Shown one piece after another: positions 52,130-58,292 of a DNA stretch of 64,000 nt. The stretch is from Paenibacillus cellulosilyticus (GTDB taxonomy: Bacteria > Bacillota > Bacilli > Paenibacillales > Paenibacillaceae), in the NCBI RefSeq assembly GCF_003182255.1, contig NZ_QGTQ01000012.1, positions 101,633 through 165,632 on the forward strand, given 5' to 3'. A program made the position numbers and the translations under genes. How positions within the stretch are numbered: the first letter of the stretch is position 1; every line of letters starts with the position of its first letter. The notes under the pieces are model-generated. The model saw only the letters and a list, made by a program, of their open reading frames with translations, was not told where the DNA came from and did not search any database.

Positions 52130-53262
52130 AGAAAGTACTGGACTTTGATGACACACCAATTATTGATACGTATAGTAATCAAGCTAATATCGTTGCTATC
52201 ATTTCTAAGCATGATCAGTTAAAGTCTTGGATCTTAACTAGGTTTATAAGAATCGCTTATGCCAATGACAACAATTATCTTGATTTTTGTGATGGTGATT
52301 ATTTCGACTATTACAGATGTCGCACAAAATACTGTGACAACAAAAAGTATTTTTTAGAATATAGTAACCATAACTTTTTGTCGGAAGAGGATGTAACAAA
52401 TGAAATCCTTAATGATAATTTATGCGATACGATAATTGAATATATTAATAAGGGTGCATACATAACTATTCATCTCAATCATTTCTATATTGAAGGGTCC
52501 GACGCATTTCATAAGTTCCAACGAAACCACCAAGCGATCATTTTTGGCTATGATCTTGGCAATAAACAATTTTATGTAGCAGATAATTTTGTTCAAGGTA
52601 AATATTTAACGCTTAAGGTCAACTTTATAGATTTAGTGAAGGCACGAAGATCGTCTGAGAATATTGAATTAAAGGCTGCGATAAAGATAGTTGTACTGCC
52701 TGATAGCAGGTTCACGCTTGATTATACTAACATATATAATATTTTAGTTGATTATATATCCGGAACGGATCGATCAAACTATGGACTCATCACTCATTAT
52801 GATTCATCAACAACAAATCAATATTCTTATTCACATCATAACTTTGTTTATGATTTTCATTATAAACATGAAGGCTTTTTATACGGACATCATACATACA
52901 AGCAATTTCATAAGGCCATAGCCTACAACATGGAGCATGGCGGGAAATTAGACATTAGAAGTTATCACTTAATGTGCAATCATAAAGCAGTGTTAAAAAC
53001 GTTATTTGCTTGCTTCGTAGAAGAGTTTGGCATAAGAGATCACAATGGACTGTTGCAGATGTTTGATGATATTAGTACGAATTGCATGAAAGCTAGGAAT
53101 TATGTTCTAAAATATAATCTCACAGCCGATAAACGCATACTCAAGAAAGTAGATGAAATATATAAAAACATTGAACTATCCGAAAAAGATGCTATCTTAA
53201 CATTCCTTGACGAATTGTCAAAAAAAACAAAGGATACAACTGTACTACTACCTATTGTTTAA
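52126..53262 (+). CDS. BtrH/C39-like biosynthesis protein, paralogue C
   Basis: 378 residues. The start aligns with paralogue A (MKKVLDFDDTPIIDTY). N-terminal helix QLKSWILTRFIRIAYANDNN, strand AYITIHLNHFYIEG, HQAIIFGYD and FYVADNFVQGKYLTL; C-terminal SYHLMCNHKAVLKTLFACFV and CMKARNYVLKYNLTADKRIL. As in A and B, the His and Asp/Asn of a C39/BtrH-like fold are kept and no Cys stands at the nucleophile helix. It is the only one on the plus strand, coupled to the 73-aa ORF by ATGA, and carries more Tyr, Asn and Lys than its paralogues. Inferred to work with the carrier-protein pathway across the divergent promoter region. Confidence 0.6.
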   Translation: MKKVLDFDDTPIIDTYSNQANIVAIISKHDQLKSWILTRFIRIAYANDNNYLDFCDGDYFDYYRCRTKYCDNKKYFLEYSNHNFLSEEDVTNEILNDNLCDTIIEYINKGAYITIHLNHFYIEGSDAFHKFQRNHQAIIFGYDLGNKQFYVADNFVQGKYLTLKVNFIDLVKARRSSENIELKAAIKIVVLPDSRFTLDYTNIYNILVDYISGTDRSNYGLITHYDSSTTNQYSYSHHNFVYDFHYKHEGFLYGHHTYKQFHKAIAYNMEHGGKLDIRSYHLMCNHKAVLKTLFACFVEEFGIRDHNGLLQMFDDISTNCMKARNYVLKYNLTADKRILKKVDEIYKNIELSEKDAILTFLDELSKKTKDTTVLLPIV

Positions 53263-53389
53263 AAAAACTTATTTGAGTGGAAAATATATTATAAAAAGCC
53301 TGTTGAGGTATTATTTTATTCAATAGTCTGATCATTAAAAATTACAGTACAGAGCCCATACACCAGCAAATCCAGCGCGGCTAAGCGGC

Positions 53390-53746
53390 CTAGGCCGGCG
53401 ATTGCTTTCCCGGCTTTGTGATCGCGCAATTTAAGCTGGTTAATATCTCATCAAAGACGATTGTCGATCCTTCATGATGTAGCGATAAGGGGATGTTGTG
53501 CTTTTCAACAATCCTTGTTAGTAACTCACTGAAGGATATTTCGAAGAGATCATCAACCACTGTTCCAATTTGCTCATAAATCAATTTGGACACAAGGATC
53601 TTGCGCAGATTATCGACCAGTTTTTCTTGTTTCTCACATATAACGCGAGTAACGGTTTTACGAATTTCCACTACCTTCTCAAGAATAGACGAATATAAAC
53701 CATATCCACCTATGATAGTGAGGTAGAAACAGTTTCCTGCCATCAT
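53390..53746 (-). CDS. Hypothetical protein, downstream part of a stop-split gene
   Basis: 118 residues from ATG 53746 (GAAGGA upstream): GNCFYLTIIGGYGLYSSILE, a helical middle with many charged residues (VEIRKTVTRVICEKQEKLVD), ISFSELLTRIVEKHN and a short end. The same frame stays open upstream for another 44 codons (IPLPTLKPFFALLTESERNL, YINRFNNSLETSDDYFCEF) back to a TGA at 53879-53881, which is the stop of the next entry. The text across that stop reads like one protein, so this is probably the back half of a gene broken by a nonsense mutation. No family recognised. Confidence 0.5.
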   Translation of the reverse strand: MMAGNCFYLTIIGGYGLYSSILEKVVEIRKTVTRVICEKQEKLVDNLRKILVSKLIYEQIGTVVDDLFEISFSELLTRIVEKHNIPLSLHHEGSTIVFDEILTSLNCAITKPGKQSPA

Positions 53747-53878
53747 TCCTTCAGAACGAAACTCACAAAAGTAATCATCTGAAGTTTCGAGAGAGTTATT
53801 AAACCGATTAATATACAGATTCCGCTCCGATTCAGTTAAAAGCGCGAAGAATGGTTTAAGTGTGGGGAGTGGAATTTT

Positions 53879-54130
53879 TCAAAAGATCTCACTTTCACCA
53901 TACTCGTTCTCTCCTTCTTGGACCACCTGGGTGTGTGGGAATATTCGTTGTAGACATTCCGAGAATACAGAGCATTGATCTCCAAAATTGTCGCATGAGT
54001 AGTCAATAGGCGTGGATATCACATCTGCACCTGCATCATGCGCGATCTTAACGAGAACAAATGCATCGTAAGAAGCTTGGAATTCTCCCATCTGCTCGGG
54101 CCAAATATAAGATATTTCCAATTTCCTCAC
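53879..54130 (-). CDS. Hypothetical protein, upstream part of a stop-split gene
   Basis: 83 residues, GTG start at 54130 (a TTG four codons on is also possible). It reads LEISYIWPEQMGEFQASYDA, FVLVKIAHDAGADVISTPID, CSVFSECLQRIFPHTQVVQE and stops at TGA 53879-53881, after which the same frame continues for 163 codons. No domain is recognised. It follows the gene at 54134-54463 by three bases, so the two would be co-transcribed. If intact, the joined protein would have about 246 residues. Confidence 0.45.
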   Translation of the reverse strand: MRKLEISYIWPEQMGEFQASYDAFVLVKIAHDAGADVISTPIDYSCDNFGDQCSVFSECLQRIFPHTQVVQEGENEYGESEIF

Positions 54131-54133
54131 CCC

Positions 54134-54463
54134 TTAAATAAAGGTAATTTCATCTGTCTCTTTTTCTGGCACTAGATGACGAAATGCGTTGACGAAATAG
54201 TTGCTATGAAGGAATTCATGTATTGCATTTCCATTATTAGCAACGTCGTCATTCTCATCGAGTGTCTCTGTATCCAGATAGTTCATAGCCATGTCTAAAG
54301 CTGCTTTAGCTTCTGACACAGTGAAACTGTCCCAATCGACGTTCGCACTAGTTGTGATCGTATGTGCGGCTTCGATCGCACGGAATAAACCAGGAGTGTA
54401 AGATTGCAAGTACTCCTCACGTGCCGGCAGGTTCTCTTTAAACAGAGATAGATCAAGTTTCAT
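54134..54463 (-). CDS. Hypothetical protein
   Basis: 109 residues from ATG 54463, with AAGGAGG ideally spaced (seven bases); the frame extends upstream but without a ribosome site. Sequence: MKLDLSLFKENLPAREEYLQ, SYTPGLFRAIEAAHTITTSA, EAKAALDMAMNYLDTETLDE, NAIHEFLHSNYFVNAFRHLV. It is acidic and predicted helical, without membrane segments. No family is recognised. It overlaps the end of the preceding membrane-protein frame by 11 bases and is followed directly by the split hypothetical gene. Confidence 0.6.
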   Translation of the reverse strand: MKLDLSLFKENLPAREEYLQSYTPGLFRAIEAAHTITTSANVDWDSFTVSEAKAALDMAMNYLDTETLDENDDVANNGNAIHEFLHSNYFVNAFRHLVPEKETDEITFI

Positions 54464-55079
54464 TCGAATTCCTCCTTGTTTTGGTACGCAAAAAAGACCA
54501 GAAGCACAAAAAAAGCGCACCGAAATAGGCACACTTCTGTTCTCCTGGTCTATAACGTACTAGATACTTAATGACGGTAAAATACCGTACTTCTCGTTCT
54601 TCTGCCGAAAATGGACGGCGAAGATTAGTTAAATCGATGTAATGATGCAAGTATAGCACATCGGCAATATACGATAAAGAGTGACAAACAAGAGTTGCAG
54701 GATAAGCGGGTCGTTTATTATCATTCAATTTCTGAATAGCTTGTTCATAGGTTTGATTCGATTCATCGATCTCTTTTGAAATGAGCATCATACGATCCTT
54801 TGTATTTGCAACTTGAACATATAGATTCATCAATGCTTCGCTGATAAGGTAACCATGACCTGCAAGGATAGGCTCGAGCCACTCTCGTACATTGCCGGGC
54901 TGCATATCAGTCAAACTACGAAGTCGCAAGTACAACGGTGTATAACATTTCTCAAGCCGTTCTTTTGTCAGTGCTTGCTTATTCTTCTTCTTGCTCTGAA
55001 TTACGTCCTTCATATAAAACGGAATATACGTCGTAAAAGCTGTTAGTATTGCCGTGATGAGGGGCGTATAAGGTTCCAT
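54453..55079 (-). CDS. Hypothetical protein with N-terminal membrane helix
   Basis: 208 residues. One hydrophobic helix at about 6-22 (PLITAILTAFTTYIPFYM), then a mostly helical cytosolic part (ALTKERLEKCYTPLYLRLRS, MLISKEIDESNQTYEQAIQK, CHSLSYIADVLYLHHYIDLT). No family recognised. The last 30 residues (GEQKCAYFGALFLCFWSFLR) are translated from a hairpin followed by T residues, which looks like a terminator; the original reading frame may have ended before it, so the present C-terminus may result from a small frameshift. Confidence 0.5.
   Translation of the reverse strand: MEPYTPLITAILTAFTTYIPFYMKDVIQSKKKNKQALTKERLEKCYTPLYLRLRSLTDMQPGNVREWLEPILAGHGYLISEALMNLYVQVANTKDRMMLISKEIDESNQTYEQAIQKLNDNKRPAYPATLVCHSLSYIADVLYLHHYIDLTNLRRPFSAEEREVRYFTVIKYLVRYRPGEQKCAYFGALFLCFWSFLRTKTRRNSNET
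54490..54551 (-). terminator. Terminator-like hairpin inside the 3' end of the membrane-protein frame
   Basis: On the minus strand AGACCAG...AGAAG (from 54551) pairs with CTTCT-GGTCT, followed by TTTTTTGCG. It overlaps the coding end of the 208-residue frame and lies just before the next ribosome site. Confidence 0.45.
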
Positions 55080-55109
55080 CTATATCAGCTCCCCTATTAT
55101 GAATTGAGA

Positions 55110-55651
55110 TTACATGATTGGCATATGCCGAAAGAATACGAAGAAAACGATCGCAAACGTGAGCAGAATAAATCCACTCTCAACGATTTTGCCTGTAGCC
55201 GTGCCTGTACTCATGAGGTTGATTTTAAGCCGCCAATCCAGTGGCGGGATCGGGCGGATTCCGCGGTTTGTAAGAGTGTCCGCTAATAGATTAAGCAAGT
55301 ACGAGAGTACACCTGCAATCCAGATCGTATTGCCGTAGTCCAGAGTCGCTAAGTACAGCAGTGCAGTCCAGCCGACCACAGCATATACCGAATGTGTCAG
55401 CCTTCGATGCGGCATCAGCGCACAGATAATCAATAAGCTGCCCGCAATCATATTCCAAGGCATAAATGTATGGCCGAATGCAATCAGGCCAACGCCGATC
55501 AAAATCATCACAATATTGCGAAGTGAGCGCTTTGGCATAAACGACACTACCCCGACGAGCCCAGCAAGGACGATATTCCAAGGTGCAAAGGCTTGTCCGA
55601 AGAAATACAAGAGAACCGCTAAGCCAAGATTAAATGGGATTTACCCATCAT
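55110..55651 (-). pseudogene. YdjM-like (DUF457) membrane metal-dependent hydrolase, frameshifted
   Basis: The original start is probably at 55651 or 55648 (ATGATG), reading MMGKSHLIL, then a one-base loss near 55622-55630 shifts frame; the other frame continues GLAVLLYFFGQAFAPWNIVL and runs to 55110. The long frame holds GVVSFMPKRSLRN, PHRRLTHSVYAVVGWTALLY, SYLLNLLADTLTNRGIRPIP and membrane helices, which fit the YdjM/LexA-controlled membrane hydrolase family (H-x-x-H-S and D-x-x-x-x-G elements). Translation from TTG 55610 could still give a 166-residue product lacking the first helix. Read as a decayed gene. Confidence 0.6.
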
Positions 55652-55668
55652 ATGTATTCCACTCCCCA

Positions 55669-56115
55669 CTAAACTGGTAAAATTCGAACAATGTCCTCAA
55701 GTTTTTCACTGTACTTACATTTAGGCAAGCTTTTTAATACGGCCTTACCGTATCTCTTCGTCCGCATACGGCTATCCAAGATGATGACAGCTACTTGGCA
55801 CTTAACAGACCGATTTAATCGACCAAACCCTTGCTTGAGCTTAATCATCATTTTCGGATACATATAGTCGACGAAGCTGTTACGCTTTGCCTTCTCGATC
55901 AAATCGATCTGAGCTTTGATTAAAGGCTCGTTTGGCATCGGGAACGGCAACTTCACGATGACGATTGTCGTCAATGCATCCCCTGCTACATCGACACCGG
56001 TCCAAAAGCTAGAACAACCAAGCACGATCGTACGAGGGTTAGTCTTCAATTGATGAATGATCTTCTCACGATCGCAGCCGGGGAATTGAACAAGTAAGCT
56101 ATAACCGCGCTCAAT
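55669..56115 (-). pseudogene. DinG-like helicase, C-terminal fragment
   Basis: Reading from about 56115 down: ERGYSLLVQFPGCDREKIIH, NPRTIVLGCSSFWTGVDVAG, DALTTIVIVKLPFPMPNEPL, FVDYMYPKMMIKLKQGFGRL, RSVKCQVAVIILDSRMRTKR. These are motifs IV-VI of the XPD/DinG helicase family (the S-F-W-x-G-V-D and Q-G-x-G-R boxes). The whole N-terminal two thirds, including Walker A and the iron-sulfur region, are absent. The fragment begins at a junction with an unrelated gene (next entry), so it cannot be functional. Confidence 0.75.
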
Positions 56116-56255
56116 TCAAATATCGCAGCACAAAGATGTTCAAATGCTACTCCCCACTCATTGTGCTCTAAAAGTTCTTTTACTGTGGCTCTGTCCGCTT
56201 CAGTTAATTCCGTTATTTCAACAGTTAAGTTTCTTATTTCTTTTTCAATATTCAA
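56107..56255 (-). pseudogene. MafI-like immunity protein, N-terminal fragment
   Basis: TTG start at 56255 behind AGAGGTGAT, reading MNIEKEIRNLTVEITELTEA, TVKELLEHNEWGVAFEHLCA, AIFEL, after which the frame runs into the DinG fragment in a wrong frame. The 'E-x-N-E-W-G-V-A-x-E-x-L-C' block is typical of MafI-type immunity proteins, which protect against Maf or related polymorphic toxins. Only about 47 of some 85-90 residues remain. No toxin gene is found next to it. Confidence 0.55.
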
Positions 56256-56280
56256 GGTTTATCACCTCTATGTGCTTATA

Positions 56281-56370
56281 CGCCCCGCCCCAGTTACTTC
56301 TTCAAGGACAACGGCAACCGATCGCGTGGCCGGCAGCCGTCATGTCGTGGTGCTAACGTCTCCCGTTAGA
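56281..56370 (+). repeat. Candidate dispersed hairpin element (copy 2), beside the IS110 leader
   Basis: ACGGCAACCGATCG (56311-56324) and CCCGTTAGA (56362-56370) recur from the 35742-35784 element with one mismatch overall. The local ACGGC/GCCGT arms (56311-56315 and 56336-56340) can form a stem. Whether it belongs to the IS110 element is not clear. Confidence 0.35.
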
Positions 56371-56409
56371 ATTCCTGTAATACGAATAATTTGGCGTTTG
56401 AACAAAAAC

Positions 56410-56478
56410 GAGCGCCTCCAGTAAGATGGGGTTGCACACGAGGTCAAAAGCCTCAAAAAGCCCATCAGGAGGTCGCTC
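56410..56478 (+). ncRNA. Structured left-end leader of the IS110 element, candidate bridge RNA part
   Basis: Three nested stems can be read by eye: outer GAGCGCCTCC (56410-56419) with GGAGGTCGCTC (56468-56478, one bulge), middle GATGGG (56425-56430) with CCCATC (56461-56466), inner GAGG (56440-56443) with CCTC (56451-56454). The transposase Shine-Dalgarno AGGAGG lies in the outer stem. IS110 elements encode a guide (bridge) RNA in a non-coding end; this leader or the 3' region is the candidate. A related copy stands alone at 60668-60762. Confidence 0.5.
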
Positions 56479-56482
56479 TACT

Positions 56483-57679
56483 ATGAAGTTTAAGTCACAA
56501 GACAAGCAAAATCAACTCATTGAAAACATTACCGTTTCTCACCTAGTCATCGGCGTAGATATCGCACAAGAAGTTCATGTTGCCCGCGCTGTCAGTTTCC
56601 GCGGAATAGCTCTGGGAACTCCTCTCGAGTTCGGTAACCATCGTGAAGGGTTCAATCTGCTCGGACGTTGGATTCAAGATCTACTTAAATCCTACAAGCT
56701 TAGCAGCGTCATAGTCGGCATGGAATCTACTGGCCACTACTGGTTCAGCCTAGCACATTGGCTTCTCGATCAAGGCATTGAGGCTGTTCTGGTTAACCCT
56801 CATCTCGTCAAAAAGAACAAGGAAAACCGAGATAATACACCGTCTAAAAGTGACCATAAAGATGCACTTGTCATTGCAGACATGGTCAAAAACGGCTACT
56901 ACTCTCCTGTTCGTTTTCATCCCGAATCTTATGAGGAACTGCGCATTCTTATGGCAAACCGAGAGACGGTTACCAAGCGCCTCAATGCTGCGGTTAATCA
57001 GATCCATCGCTGGGTAGATATTGTCTTCCCTGAGCTTCGCCATGTCTTTAAAATCCTTACTTGCACCAGTGCAATCGCAACACTTAGACTCTTCCCTTTA
57101 CCAAAAGAAATCAGTCGTTTAAACACGGAACAAGTTCTTGCCGGTTGGAAGCAATATGTGAAACGTCATGCTGGTGTGAAACGCGCTGAACTGCTCATTT
57201 CACTAGCAAAAACCAGTGTAGGCACCACTCAAGCACTCCATGCTTACAAGCTTCATCTCATTCTTGAGCATATTCCATATGCACAGCAGCTGCTTGAAAT
57301 ACGAGGCGTCTATGTCACAAATTTAGCGGGTGTACTCGGCGAAGCTGGTGATCTAAGCGGATATGCGCACGGAAATGCTTTGCTTCGCCATGCTGGATTA
57401 AATCTAGCTGAGGCTAGTTCAGGGAAATGGCGAGGAAAGATGGTTCTCAGCAAACGAGGCCGACCTCGTTTACGTCACTTTCTTTATCTCATGACGATGA
57501 GTATGGTGATGACAAACCCAGAAATCCGAGCGGAACACCGTTACAATGTGGAGGAAAAAAAGCTAAAGAAGATGAAATCCATAATGAAATTAATCGGTAA
57601 AGTAGCACGAATGCTCGTAGCTCTGGCAAAGAACAATTCATCATACGAGCCAATCAGGGTATTCCCGCAAGCAGCATAA
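56483..57679 (+). CDS. IS110 family transposase
   Basis: 398 residues from ATG 56483, ten bases after AGGAGG. The N-terminal RuvC-like DEDD domain shows VIGVDIAQEVHVARAV (first Asp), VGMESTGHYWFSLAHWLL (Glu), VLVNPHLVKKNKENRDNTPS and KSDHKDALVIADMVKNGYYS (the D-x-x-D pair). The C-terminal Transposase_20 domain has IRGVYVTNLAGVLGEAGDLS, HAGLNLAEASSGKWRGKMVL with the catalytic Ser in ASSGKW, and KRGRPRLRHFLYLMTMSMVM. Both domains are complete, so it may be active. Its start lies within a nested stem-loop that could couple RNA folding and translation. Confidence 0.95.
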   Translation: MKFKSQDKQNQLIENITVSHLVIGVDIAQEVHVARAVSFRGIALGTPLEFGNHREGFNLLGRWIQDLLKSYKLSSVIVGMESTGHYWFSLAHWLLDQGIEAVLVNPHLVKKNKENRDNTPSKSDHKDALVIADMVKNGYYSPVRFHPESYEELRILMANRETVTKRLNAAVNQIHRWVDIVFPELRHVFKILTCTSAIATLRLFPLPKEISRLNTEQVLAGWKQYVKRHAGVKRAELLISLAKTSVGTTQALHAYKLHLILEHIPYAQQLLEIRGVYVTNLAGVLGEAGDLSGYAHGNALLRHAGLNLAEASSGKWRGKMVLSKRGRPRLRHFLYLMTMSMVMTNPEIRAEHRYNVEEKKLKKMKSIMKLIGKVARMLVALAKNNSSYEPIRVFPQAA

Positions 57680-57752
57680 AACCTAACGATCCTCACCAGC
57701 TCAAGTATTCGCAGGATGACAAGAAGCACGGAGTATCGGGAGACATTGCGCA

Positions 57753-57838
57753 AAAGGGCTCGGACCCGTTCCGTTAGAAAGACCGACCTCCACCCCGTAG
57801 TTAGATGTGACGAAGGAATGAAAGGGCTAAGACCCGTT
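57753..57838 (+). repeat. Repeated stem-loop in the IS110 3' non-coding region
   Basis: AAAGGGCTCGGACCCGTT (57753-57770) recurs as AAAGGGCTAAGACCCGTT (57821-57838), 16 of 18 bases identical, start-to-start distance 68. Each can form a GGG/CCC hairpin. The region 57680-58188 has no supported gene. Paired similar loops downstream of an IS110 transposase could belong to a guide RNA. Confidence 0.45.
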
Positions 57839-58188
57839 GAGACATGGGAGTGAGAATCGCTAGGGCGAAGTGGAGACGTGCGTATAATGGAACATTATGG
57901 GTGATCCTTATACACCTTTATTTCCGCATACCCAATTCTCTATCTCCCAGCTACTGGCTCCTTCATCATCATCTTCTTCACTTTAACTACAGGATGAAAT
58001 CCTGCGAATTCATGAGTCTGAGTGAGGAAACCGAATCATTTCGAGGGAGCTTAATGCCTTTGGCCAGTTTGCACCACGATCCGGGCGCCAAAGGGAACGG
58101 ACGACGATTACTGCAGCACACACAAAGCCAAGTGAGTACCACCTCCCCCGGCCCTTCCGATTGCAAATAGAATATCTAAGGTCAACAA

Positions 58189-58230
58189 ACAAAAAGAAGC
58201 TTGCGATCTATCGCGCGCTTCTTTTTGTTA
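58189..58230. terminator. Terminator after the STAND NTPase gene
   Basis: ACAAAAAGAAGC (58189-58200) pairs perfectly with GCTTCTTTTTGT (58217-58228) around a 16-base loop. It lies 63 bases beyond the minus-strand stop at 58293. Confidence 0.8.
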
Positions 58231-58292
58231 TACGTTGATGAATTCTGTCATTAAATACTTTCAAGTAATTCCCTATATTTAATTATGCTGAA

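Larger units (their letters stand above)
56396..57900 (+). mobile_element. IS110-family insertion sequence (boundaries approximate)
   Basis: One DEDD-type transposase gene flanked by non-coding structured ends and without visible terminal inverted repeats, as in IS110. The left boundary is set where similarity to the relic at 60668 begins (GTTTGAA at 56396). The right boundary is not defined; structured sequence runs to about 57900. The element has inserted next to the MafI/DinG scar. Confidence 0.7.

Noticed and set aside
53879..53881. TGA as selenocysteine codon
   Set aside because: No selenoprotein family match or insertion-element-like stem was seen; a nonsense mutation is simpler.
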